Assembly: GCA_015345905.1 (NCBI GenBank)
Contig: JADDTR010000025.1
Coordinates: forward strand, 186,001 to 250,000
Source: Aotearoamyces nothofagi
Taxonomy: Eukaryota > Ascomycota > Leotiomycetes > Leotiales > Tympanidaceae
Reading direction: 5' to 3'
Length of the DNA: 64,000 nucleotides
Part shown: in pieces, positions 46,515 through 57,972 of the stretch
Layout: the number at the start of each line of letters is the position of its first letter
How positions within the stretch are numbered: position 1 is the first letter of the stretch
The notes under the pieces: model-generated
The model's input: only the letters and a program-made list of their open reading frames with translations
The model's database searches: none
What the model was told of the DNA's origin: nothing
Program-made: the position numbers and the translations under genes

Positions 46515-47408
46515 TCAAGGCTTATACGGAGGCAAACCTCCCTGCGCCTGCGTCTGCGGAGGCGTATAAGCAGGCAGCTGTTCCTCAGCGCAACCGGCCG
46601 ACGCCTCCGCATCTCCTACAGTAGTGAGAGGATGCTCTCCGGGTTCCTTGCTCTGCTCCGCCGCATGTCTGGCCCGCGTATTCTTGGTCGAATATATCAG
46701 GCATAGCAGAGCGACAACCACCACAAGAGCACCTATAACAATACCGGCAATTGCACCAAAGCTGATCACTGATGGTGTCGGTTTGCCGGAATCCACCCAA
46801 TCGTCGCTCGGGACCGTGACTACTTCGGGATCGTTCTTGCCAAAATCTCGGAGCTCCAGCGCAGGTTGCGATACGGGTGTGTTAGAGAGACGGGTGCTGA
46901 AGCAGCCGTATGAACCATGTACGATTTGCTTTTGTATAAACGACTTGAACGGGCTGCAGTCGAGGTTTCCGGAGGAGTATACGAGGAAATTTCCACGTGT
47001 ATGGCGAAGTTTGGGAAGTATGAGACTGGTGGTAATTAGTAAAGATGCTAATATTCATGTGTGATGACGACGCAAGACAACTAACGAGGTAATGTCTCCA
47101 GTGATCCTCAGAGAGCCACCGATACTTCTGAGTGTCTTGGCGGATAGAGTATACAATGAGGCTGCATCTGCAGCAACCAAGTCGCCGACTATGGTTTCAA
47201 TCCCATCAAGGGTCACGGGGCCATCGTAGTCTGAAGCTATTGTAACTGATCCGTAGACCACCTTACAAGATGCAGCGAGAGCACTCGCATCGCCCTGCGA
47301 TCTAATGAGGTTTTCTGACTCGAAGCATGATCGCGCAGGGATAAGGAGAGAGGCACAGTTGATTGGTAGGACCAGGCCCAGCAGCGCGATAAGCAGAGAC
47401 CTCAACAT
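46515..47408 (-). CDS. ECM33-like single-pass cell-surface protein
   Basis: Exon 1 (47408-47086) and exon 2 (47025-46515) are joined across a 60-nt intron whose branch is TACTAAT. The junction reads RITGDITSLILPKLRHTRGN. The predicted protein is 277 residues. A signal peptide (MLRSLLIALLGLVLPINCAS) is followed by a short beta-helix like the receptor-L-domain of Ecm33/Sps2 wall proteins (YGSVTIAS, LDGIETIVGDL, LRSIGGSLRITGD). A transmembrane helix lies at about 196-220 (GAIAGIVIGALVVVVALLCL). Unlike Ecm33 it is not GPI-anchored. The cytosolic tail holds two LPxY motifs, LPAY (258-261) and LPPY (272-275), possible WW-domain ligands. A wall or sensor function is inferred. Confidence 0.7.
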
Positions 47409-47990
47409 GATGCTGAGAGAAGCCGAATCGTTGTAGCAAGGTCTCGCCGAAGACGAGATTGCCAAGATGGCATCGATGTAGAGATTAGAGACTTCTCGAG
47501 GTCGTGAACGAGACACCAAGATGCACCCACGATCACGACGGGGTTTTCAGTACGTTTCACCAGCAATGACACGGGCAGAGTCGCGCGCGCGGGGGGCGGG
47601 TTGGGGTTTCCGCGCAGCTTGGTCTTCTGTGCCGCAATCAGCTCAGCCTTGTACTTGTACAGACACTGAGCCGTATATTCATGTCAGGATCCAGAAACCT
47701 GGCTGTGATACTTCGGGCCCCTCCAATCATTTGAGGTGGTTAAAATCCTCATCCCAATGAAATGCTTCCCGTCAGTGGCGAGGACAAACTTGAAATAGTT
47801 GGACACTGCGGCCAGGTGGTGCAGTGGCCGATGACCCTGCAAGGATGGAGATAAGACGCTCAGGTGGCGGCTCGAGCGCTGGCCGTCACGTCAGACAAGC
47901 TGAAGTGGTGATGATAGCTGGCTGAGCTTTTCTTCTTATCCTGCTTACTGTCGTTGAAGCCGAGTGCTACATATTATCAGGGCTGGGTCG
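47409..47990. other. Intergenic region upstream of the ECM33-like gene
   Basis: 582 bp, probably holding the promoter of the surface-protein gene. The frames present show no recognised family. Confidence 0.4.
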
Positions 47991-48360
47991 CTAAAAAAAA
48001 CGGAACAGAGAATTTGTGATATCTACAGGCTCCAACAACTTAGGTTTGGCGGACAGGACGATTGGACCGGTCTTCTTCGCCAGGAACATATCTGTAAGTT
48101 CATCCAAGCCCTCCTTGTCCTCTCCAGCCTTCGACCCGGGTAGCAAGCGCATATCATACATGTACAGGATCGACGCCAACGATATCATCAACTCCACACA
48201 CGCCAAATCCTCTCGCAACGCATGCTCTAGGGCCAACAGAAGAAGGACAGAATGCCGACTGAGCCAGCTCAACATTGGCCTTGGGATTTGGTTTCGCTTT
48301 CAATCCAACGCTCAGGTTTAAAGGAGGTGGGCTCACTGTGATTGCCCCAAAACAATACAA
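47991..48360 (-). pseudogene. Cytochrome P450 relic (C-terminal heme region)
   Basis: On the minus strand three pieces in order match the end of a fungal P450. SEPTSFKPERW has the conserved PERW motif at 48305-48316. SAFCPSSVGPRACVAR has the heme-ligand Cys codon at 48220-48222. DLACVELMISLASILYMYDM then leads to FLAKKTGPIVL near the C-terminus. They lie in different frames, with at least two frame changes, one before and one just after the heme loop. The usual CxG glycine is replaced by Ala. The upstream two thirds of a P450 were not recognised nearby. A single functional P450 cannot be read here, so it is an old, truncated gene copy. Confidence 0.75.
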
Positions 48361-49146
48361 CAAAGCGATGCTGTTTAGTGTTGGAGAGTTGAGAGCTGAG
48401 TTGTGCTCGTACTGCGTTTGACGTCTTATTTTGAAAGCAGATGAAGTGTGAGTGCTAAGCATCAGTACTACCGAACAAGTTCCCTGCTTGCAAGTTGGTT
48501 GACACGGCCACACCAGCCTATGAAGAAACAGAAGAACATGTCAGCATATGTAAAGCGTAACAACGCACGGAACCACCTTATTCACATCTTTTACTTAAAC
48601 GGTACTAGAATCATCAAAATTCCTTAATCCGGTTCATCAGAATAGACTCAGCAGAGTTTGTGGCGCTGCAGATCAAGGCCAATTGCCGGCTGTAAATGCA
48701 CTGTAATGTATAATATTGCATACACATAATATTTCGATTCTTGGGCTACATGATGGATTTAATCTTGGATCCGACCGCTGGCGAGTGCCACTCATGAATA
48801 TCACCATGGCATTCAAAATGTCCCCGTTGAGAAATCTGGAGACTACTATGGGTGTTACAGCAAAGACCTAATGGTGCACACACGCATCTTATTCTTATCA
48901 TTGGTTGACGCCTCAGACATATTGGAGGTCAGGTACATGACTAAATGAGGATCCTATATGACAAAACAACAATTGAAACTACTGGTATCAGACTGCTTTC
49001 CTAAGCACGCATTTTTCTAATGCTTTTTGATGCCACTCGCCACAAAGCCTGAAGCTGCCGTGGTTAACGTGTAGAAATATCAGAACTTTTTGGGTATACC
49101 CGTTCGAAAACCTGACGCCAAATATGCCCCCCTTCTCTTTCCGTGC
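48361..49146. other. Intergenic region next to TSC2 3' end
   Basis: 786 bp. It may hold further decayed parts of the P450 relic, but I could not recognise any. The part next to 49146 is the TSC2 3' flank. Confidence 0.4.
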
Positions 49147-52100
49147 TTATGCCCACCTTGAGAAATCAAATGCCTCGACCATGTTTGACTCCGTTCCATT
49201 CCGTACTTCAGGTTCTGCGGCTATCGGTTTTAACCGATCCTGGTCACTAGTGGTTGTCAAGAAAGTGGCAACGGATGACCTTCGTAGGCTATGGAAGCTA
49301 TCTCTGACATTTTGGCTGTTGATGTCCTGTGAATTTGAACCACTGCCTAGAGCCGAACCAGGTGGAGACGCCATTAGAGCACCTTCAGCATGTCTAGATC
49401 CATACTTTTCACGGAGTCGCGAAATCTCTCGCAAACGACTGCGCCAAGATGATATATACTCGCCTCCTTTTTGGTTGGCCCAGACTTGGGAAAAGACGGA
49501 TGCATTAAGGGCAAGGAGACGTATGAAGTCTGGCAGGGCCTCTAAGCTCATGATCTTCGTCTCTGCAGCAGGGGATATCTCTGGGAAGCCTTCCTTGCTC
49601 ATGACCTGAACCTTATAGAATGCAGAGTCTGCGTAAGACTTAGAACGTGTACGTGTTGCAACGAATGAAGCACGGGACTCTGGCGTAATGACAATGTTGA
49701 CAAAATTGAACTCCGAAGGAAAAGTATTGAAGTCGAAAGGGAGACCTGAATTATTGAAAATGACATTTACAAAGTCATTACCGATATGACGTTTCTTGCT
49801 GATGCATTGAGGATCATGATCTAGGTTCGTGGGCATCAGTGTAGTAACATGAAACACCAACTCAGTGACACGATCGCGCCAGGCAAACGTGTAGTTACCA
49901 TCACTATTACCGTGCCGATCAAGGCCTTGAGTGTTAAAAGTAGCCCCTTCCAGCCTTTTGAGAGTACCCAATCCGGAAAGAAAATCTTGGTAATCACTGC
50001 TACCCATAACATTTGCAAGGATTTCTGTCTCCTGAGTTTGGTTCTCTCCGACGTAGATAATGCCAACCTTGTGCCCATCTAGTGGTGAGATGCGATCGAA
50101 GCTTTGAATGGCCCTCTTGACCATGTCGTCGTTAGGCAAGTGAATAGGACGCTCGTTTTCATAGATCGCTGGCGATGATGCTAGCAATTGAACAAGGATA
50201 TTCTTAGGAAAGACCACATTTATATCTACATGGCGTGCATCCCGTCTCTCGTCAACCTGATGAGTAGGCGGAGGCTCGAACTTTTGCCGAATCATGTAGT
50301 GAGAAGTGCTTGATGGCTGCCTTTTCGTGATCTGGGCCCAACCAGTACGGGTTGCTTGCTCGATTGTCACAATACTTTGACCAACGATCCATCTTTCTTT
50401 GAGTATTTCGCCAAAATTTTCAGACGTAAAAGTAGGGTCCGCTTTCGACTCGTCAACATCTGCATATGCAAGCAATCGCATGAAGTCCAATGTTACTTCA
50501 GACTGTTCATCAAGCCTTTGTATACCCGATTCATCCGTCCAAACAAGATTTTTGATGATCCAACTAACATGACCAGCACGATCAGAGAAACGTACTGACA
50601 AAAACCAGAACATAATCACGTGATATGCTAAGGCATATACATATTGAGGGAGGTCGTCCGAGGCATTTGGTAGTAGATTGCTTTCAGTCGCGCTCGTATC
50701 GCCAAACGCACCAGAGATTTCTAGGGGAGCACTGACGTGTCGAGCAGATGGACCGCTGTTTCGGTACGCAGTAGACCTTGCATTTTGGTCACGCACATAC
50801 TGGAGATATCGAAAACAAATGCCAAAGACGGTGCGATATTCCTCGTCTCTAAAATTCGCGTAAAGCTCTGGAAGGCGAGAAAGGCAGGCTAGAAACTCTA
50901 GAATGTGAACCGCAACATGCGACTGTGTTATAATTTGAGACATCTTGAGTAGAACGTTGACCAGTACTAGCTTCATCGAAGCAGGAAGCTCGTGGCAACA
51001 AATAGAGAGTGCGTGTATGCAGCATTTAGCGGAACGTTCCCAGGTGCCTACCCCATGAATGAACGACTTCACGATTTCATCTTCTTCACTTCTCGAGAAG
51101 TGTTTGTGATAGCTCAAAATGATTGTAAGTATCTGGAAAAGGCATATCGCAACATCGGCCTTTCGTAGACCTGAAGAAATAGGTGGTTCGTGGAAGCTAC
51201 CATTTTTGATCTGCTCGCAAAGGACGCCTCGAAGATGCTTTATCTGCGGTATAGCAGCTCTGAACAGCGCCTGATTAGTCAGCTGAGATGGAAGGTGGAC
51301 TAATATATAGCTGTAGACTTCCCAGTCACAGCCCTGCTGCAAAAGACCGATTACAGTCTCCAACCAAACATTGACCTTTAGTGGTTTCCTATCAGGAGAA
51401 ACAGATGTATCCTCGCCTTCACTCATGGCGTTGTCAATAACGGAAACCACTAATTTGCTAGCCTTTTCAGAGGTCGGTTCTGGCAGAGCTTCATGATCTG
51501 GATGCATCCACATTTGGTGATTTCGTTGTAAAGTCCGACTGATTCCACTCACTGTCCTTAAATTCGTATAAGGCTGGCCAGAAGACGCACTTCGAGGCAC
51601 CCGAGAGTCATCAACTCGAGATGCTCGATTTTGTTGAGCTTCATCTGCGGCTTGCTTTTTAGCCAACGATGCCGTAGTACGGTAGAGGGATGATGCGAGC
51701 CCTTCTGATTCTGTGAAGGGAGTTAAAAAAATCCGGTTTGCCCAGTCAGCTCTAAGTCGGAATAGCATCTTCATGGCAGAAAGACGTGCATCTATGTCGC
51801 ATGAGTTAGATTTAGCAATCCATAGAATCTCGTCAAAGGCTCGCAATGTCTTTGTGGAAGACTTATGGCCGGCTCGCATAAAAATCCGTATAATTCCCCG
51901 CGTGGCAACATTGACTGGTGTGAGGGATAGTGGATGCGTATCACTGGCAGAGGAAGATGGTAGTGATACTGGCGAGGCAGTGTGTGATCCTGGTGAAAAA
52001 AGGTGCACATTCATGCTGTCGTTTGAAACACGGAGGTGCAGCTGCTTGAGAATGTAATCAAATACGCTCGGCGATGCAGAATCGGCAACTGCTACCGCAA

Positions 52101-54024
52101 ATGCTACAATTTCCTTGAAAATAACGATGTCTTTCTCTTCAGCAAGGCCATCAAGAATACTTGCAACAAAGTTGAAGTCGGAATCTGGATTTTCGTGCTC
52201 GCCCATCATCTCAACCATTTCATAGACGTCTGTGATAGTCTTGAGAGCTTGTAAACGAATTTGAGTCGTTCGAGAGTGATTCAAAAAAAAGGCACCAAGT
52301 AGGGTATGAATATTAGATTTCCAGTTAGGGTCTGATGGATAGCAGAATCGAAATTCTGCATAATAATCAATGACAAGCTTCGCGCACGACTCTGGCAAGT
52401 GCGCTTGCACATTTGCGAAGAAGGCGATACAATCCTCCCTTTGCAAGAAGTCATTGGGTGATGTAGTTATCAGGAGCTGTTCAATCTTTGTAATTAATCC
52501 GTATAGCATTTGCGCGATACCCGTAGCCACCTTGGATGAGCTGTCACTTTCCGCCAAACTTGGAGCTGGGCTCAAGGCGGGAGAGCGGTCCTCGAGGGGT
52601 CTTCCATCGGACGTCTCCGAAGCATGCAGCGAACACTTTCTCGCGATTTCCAGCATATTCGTCCAATCCTCATCAAAGAGCCTTTCCTTTAGTCCTTCAT
52701 TATTCTCGTTGAAGAGAGAAAGAATAAGACGTAGGATGTCGTAGTCAACTTTAGGGTGTTCCAGTGTCAGGACTTCGGCAAGGGCATCCATCAAAAGTGC
52801 GAATGGAACTAGTGGCAGCCCATTCTCACCATTTTCCTCTACAATCCTCTCTAGAACAGAAAGAGCTCCTCTGACTTCACGGAGGTGGGTCTGAGGGCTT
52901 TTCTTGCGATCCATATTTTGTAGGATATCTAATAAAATAGCGACCGTAGTGTGTCCGTTATGTGAGATACAGAGACTACTCATCGTATGCCACGCCTCAT
53001 CTCGAACATCACTCACAAGGAAGTGAATTGAGCATAATACCTTAACGTACTCCCGTAGCTTATCGGAAGGGATGGCTCCATAGGTAACAAGAGCGTCTAA
53101 TACACGCACGCAGGCTCTGATATGACTTGAGGCCCGAGCATGAACGGCAATGTAGATGACTTCGTCAATGAGATGACCGGTCTCATCTTCAGCAGAGACA
53201 TTGAAACTAAACTTGATGACGTTGATAATAAAATCGAATAGTTGGTGAAGATTGGTTTCTTCCCCTAGTGGTGCCTTGCCCTGGCCGGGCTTGCCTGGTG
53301 TCTGCCTCGGGCGCGTCCGCGCCTTTTCAAATGCCTGAAATACCGATTGGAGCCACCGAGTCAGTAGCGGGATAGTATCGTAATGGAACCCAGAAAGGTC
53401 TTTCCCATGTCTTGCCAACTCGACCACCGCGGCTAGCTGAAGATGGAAGTCATCTGGATTGAGAGACGCTGTGAGTGTATTAAAGTACTCCTTCCTCTCT
53501 AGATCTGTTGCAAATCCATGTTTGACACAAGCTGTGAGTAGTTCAAAGCCAGTGCGACGGGCCTCTGAAGGGTTTTCTGGCTGAATAAGGTCTTTTCCTG
53601 CATACCATATGCTAGTGATTCCACCCAGCGGATAATCTGCAACAGCAATGCGTAGGGCATCAGCTGCAGCAAGCCTATCTGCGAGGATATTCTCAGGTTT
53701 CAATTTCTCATATAGCTTCTGGTAGTCAGAGGGACCGCCATAGATAGCTCCTCTCGGAATATTTGGGCTATTCAGTTGCTGGGCTAGTTGAACCGTCGAA
53801 GCAGGTATAGATATGTTCGAAGTCGTCGAAGAAAGAGCACTCTTGTTCGATTTGCTGCCTGTCAAGCTCTTGAACACGCCTGCAAGACCTCCTGAGCTTT
53901 TCGATTCCGGAGTCTGCGCTACGGCTCCTGAGGGTGGAGGCATATGAACTTGGTCGTTGGGAGCCGCGAGAGTAGCAGTATCTTCAAAGAAACCGTTAGC
54001 AATTTGTTTATACCATGAAGCCAT
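49147..54024 (-). CDS. TSC2: Tuberin homologue, Rap/Rheb GTPase-activating protein
   Basis: A single exon of 1625 residues from MASWYKQIANGF. The same frame stays open to ATG 54225, but the extra 67 residues (Cys-rich, with a GTAAGT inside) look like leader sequence. The long helical N-terminal and middle parts match the tuberin family (LLTACVKHGF, WHTMSSLCISHNGHT). The C-terminal RapGAP domain contains GTLKRLEGATFNTQGLDRHG, then HIGNDFVNVIFNNSG with the catalytic Asn thumb at N1416, and SEFNFVNIVITP. In fission yeast and animals, Tsc2 with Tsc1 turns off Rheb and so restrains TORC1. TSC1 is not in the window. It is divergent from CSE1. Confidence 0.9.
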   Translation of the reverse strand: MASWYKQIANGFFEDTATLAAPNDQVHMPPPSGAVAQTPESKSSGGLAGVFKSLTGSKSNKSALSSTTSNISIPASTVQLAQQLNSPNIPRGAIYGGPSDYQKLYEKLKPENILADRLAAADALRIAVADYPLGGITSIWYAGKDLIQPENPSEARRTGFELLTACVKHGFATDLERKEYFNTLTASLNPDDFHLQLAAVVELARHGKDLSGFHYDTIPLLTRWLQSVFQAFEKARTRPRQTPGKPGQGKAPLGEETNLHQLFDFIINVIKFSFNVSAEDETGHLIDEVIYIAVHARASSHIRACVRVLDALVTYGAIPSDKLREYVKVLCSIHFLVSDVRDEAWHTMSSLCISHNGHTTVAILLDILQNMDRKKSPQTHLREVRGALSVLERIVEENGENGLPLVPFALLMDALAEVLTLEHPKVDYDILRLILSLFNENNEGLKERLFDEDWTNMLEIARKCSLHASETSDGRPLEDRSPALSPAPSLAESDSSSKVATGIAQMLYGLITKIEQLLITTSPNDFLQREDCIAFFANVQAHLPESCAKLVIDYYAEFRFCYPSDPNWKSNIHTLLGAFFLNHSRTTQIRLQALKTITDVYEMVEMMGEHENPDSDFNFVASILDGLAEEKDIVIFKEIVAFAVAVADSASPSVFDYILKQLHLRVSNDSMNVHLFSPGSHTASPVSLPSSSASDTHPLSLTPVNVATRGIIRIFMRAGHKSSTKTLRAFDEILWIAKSNSCDIDARLSAMKMLFRLRADWANRIFLTPFTESEGLASSLYRTTASLAKKQAADEAQQNRASRVDDSRVPRSASSGQPYTNLRTVSGISRTLQRNHQMWMHPDHEALPEPTSEKASKLVVSVIDNAMSEGEDTSVSPDRKPLKVNVWLETVIGLLQQGCDWEVYSYILVHLPSQLTNQALFRAAIPQIKHLRGVLCEQIKNGSFHEPPISSGLRKADVAICLFQILTIILSYHKHFSRSEEDEIVKSFIHGVGTWERSAKCCIHALSICCHELPASMKLVLVNVLLKMSQIITQSHVAVHILEFLACLSRLPELYANFRDEEYRTVFGICFRYLQYVRDQNARSTAYRNSGPSARHVSAPLEISGAFGDTSATESNLLPNASDDLPQYVYALAYHVIMFWFLSVRFSDRAGHVSWIIKNLVWTDESGIQRLDEQSEVTLDFMRLLAYADVDESKADPTFTSENFGEILKERWIVGQSIVTIEQATRTGWAQITKRQPSSTSHYMIRQKFEPPPTHQVDERRDARHVDINVVFPKNILVQLLASSPAIYENERPIHLPNDDMVKRAIQSFDRISPLDGHKVGIIYVGENQTQETEILANVMGSSDYQDFLSGLGTLKRLEGATFNTQGLDRHGNSDGNYTFAWRDRVTELVFHVTTLMPTNLDHDPQCISKKRHIGNDFVNVIFNNSGLPFDFNTFPSEFNFVNIVITPESRASFVATRTRSKSYADSAFYKVQVMSKEGFPEISPAAETKIMSLEALPDFIRLLALNASVFSQVWANQKGGEYISSWRSRLREISRLREKYGSRHAEGALMASPPGSALGSGSNSQDINSQNVRDSFHSLRRSSVATFLTTTSDQDRLKPIAAEPEVRNGTESNMVEAFDFSRWA

Positions 54025-54663
54025 TTTAAACAGGCATTTCCATTCATGCTCATAGCAGCTTTTTGACAAGCTATGACGTGCATGCAAACATTGCCGTTCT
54101 CGAGTCACCGAGAAATAGGCAACGCCCTCATCTTTTGCACAACATGCAAACACCTGTAAAGCAAATAATGATTTCTGAAGACTTACCATATGCTCGCCAA
54201 AACTCAGAACTCCTGTTAAAAGCAATCCGAACGTTGGTCGTGAAGTGTTATCCGTAACATCGAGAACTAGACAAGGTTTAAAAAATGAGGGAATAAGCGC
54301 TGGTATTTGATATGCTTCCTGAGTTCCATCAAAGGAGAAGGACTGGAGGGAGCAACTCTCTCGAGGGGCTATAAATACTGGTAGTAGTCAGGAGGTCGAC
54401 ATGTCTATGATCAGGAGCTGAAGTTCGTCGCGGCTGCTTGGACGATAAGTCAAAATCCACCTAGTTGGATCACTGTCTCGTGCATCGGTCGTTTTCATCC
54501 CGCGCCGATCGTTTAAGGTTTTAGCTCCCGGCTTGCCTTATTACACAGGCTACAAGACAATTGCTGCACTGCGCGTAAACATAAAGCTACCTCACAGGTC
54601 TAAATTCGAGAGTGAGCTCACAGCTTTTCTATTTCCATATCATAGCCCGCCCCAACCGTCAAC
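54025..54663. promoter_or_regulatory. Divergent promoter region of TSC2 and CSE1
   Basis: 639 bp between two divergent starts. On the minus strand a GTAAGT at about 54185 could be the donor of a leader intron in TSC2. No other gene was recognised. Confidence 0.45.
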
Positions 54664-57600
54664 ATGGCTGCAGATATGCAGACTGTTGCTCAGTTACTGC
54701 AAGCTACTTTAGATCCAAGGCAACATAAGCAAGGTATGCTACTTCATATCCTGGCTCTGGTCCGTTTTTGTTTGCGCCCACTAACTTTTGCCAGCTGAGG
54801 TGGCTCTGAAGAACGAGGAAGCAAAGCCAGGGTTTTCGCTGCTACTATTACAGATTGTTGCATCTGAAAGCCTACCTCTGAACACTCGGTTATCTAGTGC
54901 CCTATGCTTTAAGAATTTCATCAGATTTAATTATGTTGTATGTGCGCCGACAGCAGGCTAGGTCTACGTACCATGCTTACAGTATATATAGGATGAAGAA
55001 GGAAACTATAAACTACCTGAGAACGAAGTATTTACAATCAAGAAAGAGCTCATCGGACTTATGATCTCTGTGCCGCCCAGCATTCAGTCACAACTGGGAG
55101 AAGCTATAAGTCTTATTGCAGACTCCGATTTCTGGGAGAGATGGGATACTCTTGTTGATGTCAGCATCTTCTATATCACAACTTTCACTTAAGACATGTG
55201 CTGACTTAATCCTAGGATCTTGTCTCTCGACTCACCCCCGACAATGCGAAGGTCAATAACGGAGTACTGGAAGTAGCACATTCGATCTTCAGACGATGGC
55301 GCCCTCTGTTTCGCTCGGATGAGCTATTCACGGAAATCAACCATGTTCTCAGCAAGTTTGGAGCACCTTTCTTGCAACTTTTGGCAGTATGTGGATTCCT
55401 CTAATTGCAGAGAAGCACCTACTAACAAAACGTTCTAGAGCACCGATGCCCAGATTGAAGCAAACCGAGATAACAAAGCTGTTTTGCAAGAATATTTTGG
55501 AACACTGAATCTTCTAGTCAAACTTTTCTACGATCTGTCCTGTCAAGACCTCCCTCCAAGTTTCGAAGAGAATCTTCAGCAAATCACCGGATTGCTCCAG
55601 AAATATCTGACCTACGACAATCCGTTGTTACATACAGACGATGATTCCGAAGCTGGACCAGTAGAATTTATCAAAACAGGAATATTTGAAGTTCTTGTGC
55701 TGTATGTGCAGAAATATGAAGATGCATTCGGTGAACTTTTACCACCTTTCATCACGACCGCGTGGAACTTGCTCACGACTATCGGTCAAGAAACGAAGTA
55801 TGATTTGCTGGTAAGCAAGGGGCTGCAATTTCTGACAGCGGTGTCGGGGATAAAGCAGCATGCTCAACATTTCAATAACGAGTCTGTTCTGGAGCAAGTG
55901 GTGGAGAAAGCTATACTACCCAGCGTCAGTTTAAGAGAGTCAGACATTGAGCAATTTGAGGACGAGCCGATCGAATACATTCGGAAAAATCTGGAGGGCT
56001 CAGACATTGATACGCGGAGGAGAGCGGCAACAGAATTCCTGAGGATTCTTTTGAACCAATTCGATGAACTAGTGACCAGAGTTGTGGGGAAATACGTCAC
56101 CCACTATCTTGGACAATTTTCTGCAAACCCCAAGGGAGAATGGAAATCCAAAGATGCAGCTGTCTATCTTTTCTCTGCGATCGCTGCTCGTGGGGCAGTA
56201 ACTGCCAGCCACGGCGTGAAAGCAACCAATGAGCGTCTCAACGTAGTTGACTTCTTTCAAAATAACATTGCGAGCGACCTCATCAACGACAGCGGTGTAG
56301 AGCCTATTCTAAAAGTCGATGCAATCAATTACCTCTATACATTCAGGAGTCAACTCACGAATCAGCAGTGGCAATCTGCATTTCCACCTCTGGTCCAGAA
56401 CCTCGCGTCGCCAGATTACGTGGTCTACACCTACGCTTCTATAGCAGTGGAGCGAGTACTTTCATTGACAGATGATAATCAGAAGCATGTATTTGGAAAG
56501 GAGGATGTCCAGCCATTTGCAAAAGACCTGTTGGAGCATCTCTTCCAACTAATCGAGAAGGATGTGGCCCCCGAGAAGATTCAAGAGAACGAGTTTCTAA
56601 TGCGTTGCGTCATGCGAGTCTTGATTGTCATAAAAGATGGTGTCATCCCTATTACTGATGTCGTTCTACAGCACTTGGTCAATATTACTCAAATTATTGG
56701 GCAAAACCCGAGCAACCCACGCTTTTACTACTATCACTTTGAGGCGCTAGGTGCTCTTATTAGGTATGTGACGTTCGGAACGAACCTTATGACTCGGCTG
56801 ACAATTAAGATATGCTGCACCCTCCCATCCAGAAAAGCTAGAGCTAGCCCTGTATCAGCCCTTCGCTGGGGTTCTTCAGAACGATATCGAAGGCACGTAT
56901 TGTTTTATCTTTTTGTTCTTCTTCCTCCGCATCCGTACTAATACTATCGCAGAATTCAAACCCTATGTATTCCAATTGTTCGCCGCTCTACTCGAGGCAC
57001 ACCCAACAGGTTCTCTGTCCGACTACTATAAGGCTTTGATCGTGCCCATCCTAATGCCTGATCTATGGGCGCCAAAAGGCAATGTCCCTGCCCTCTCTCG
57101 ATTGCTGTGTTCCATCATTCCTCGTGGTGCACAAGATATTGCTGCGAACAATCAAATCGAAGCTGTCCTGGGAGTCTTCCAGAATCTGATCACCAAAAAG
57201 TCAAAGACAGAATCGTATGCGTTTGATATCATCGAGAGTGTTGTCCTCACTTTTAACGCGTAAGTGTTAGGTGCTATGTTTCTCAAGCTAACTATTCATT
57301 GCTGACGCACAATTTATTAGGTCTTACCTTGAGGCATACTTCCCTCCTATCCTACAACTAATTTATACACGCCTCAGCGCTCCAAATGTGACCGAAGCAT
57401 TCAAGCTGCGCTTTGTTCGCTTCTACCATCTTGTCTCTGCCCTCAATGAAAATGAACGTGGTTATGGAACAGATTTTTTTATTGCCGCGTCTGACAAGGT
57501 TCAAGATGGTGCGTTCGTTCCGGTCTATCTTTCCATCATTCTGCCATCCAGCCAGCAACTCGCAAAGCCTCTCGATCGAAAGACAGCCGCTATATCATTG

Positions 57601-57972
57601 ACCAAGTCACTTACGGACTCTGAAAAATTCGCAGTCCGATATGCTAAAGGCTGGACGCGAACATGCGAGACACTGATCAAGTTACTTGAGAATGCACCCA
57701 TGCCCGCAGCAGATGATAACCTCGTGGTGGAGCAAGATGTCGACGACCTCTCCTTCGGTGTCGGCTTTACATCGCTCAATACTTGTAAGCGCCAGCCTCG
57801 CGATCTCTGGCCAGAGATTATGGATATCAAGAGATGGGTCGGACAATACTACCGTAGTGGTGGCTTACCTGGCCGTGGGGCCGACCAGGCCGCGCTCGAG
57901 TCATGGGTATCACAGAGACTTGGTCCTGATCTAGGCCAAGTCTTTACTTCTTATTTGAACGTGAAGGTGTAA
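54664..57972 (+). CDS. CSE1: Importin-alpha re-exporter Cse1 (CAS, exportin-2)
   Basis: Eight exons: 54664-54733, 54795-54937, 54992-55159, 55216-55386, 55439-56763, 56810-56892, 56953-57259 and 57321-57972. They join into 972 residues (yeast Cse1 has 960). The N-terminus (MAADMQTVAQLLQATLDPRQ) starts the importin-beta N-terminal domain; CFKNFIRFNYVDEEGNYKLP is a family signature. HEAT repeats follow, with EFLMRCVMRVLI, and the CAS C-terminal domain EFKPYVFQLFAALLE. Cse1 with Ran-GTP returns importin-alpha to the cytoplasm. The sixth intron (56893-56952) seems to be of GC-AG type: only a GCACGT donor restores NDIE-EFKPYVF. The other seven junctions have GT-AG boundaries. Confidence 0.93.

Noticed and set aside
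54025-54225. In-frame extension of TSC2 to ATG 54225
   Set aside because: The added residues are Cys-rich and unlike the tuberin N-terminus, and a GTAAGT lies within them. ATG 54024 gives the natural start.
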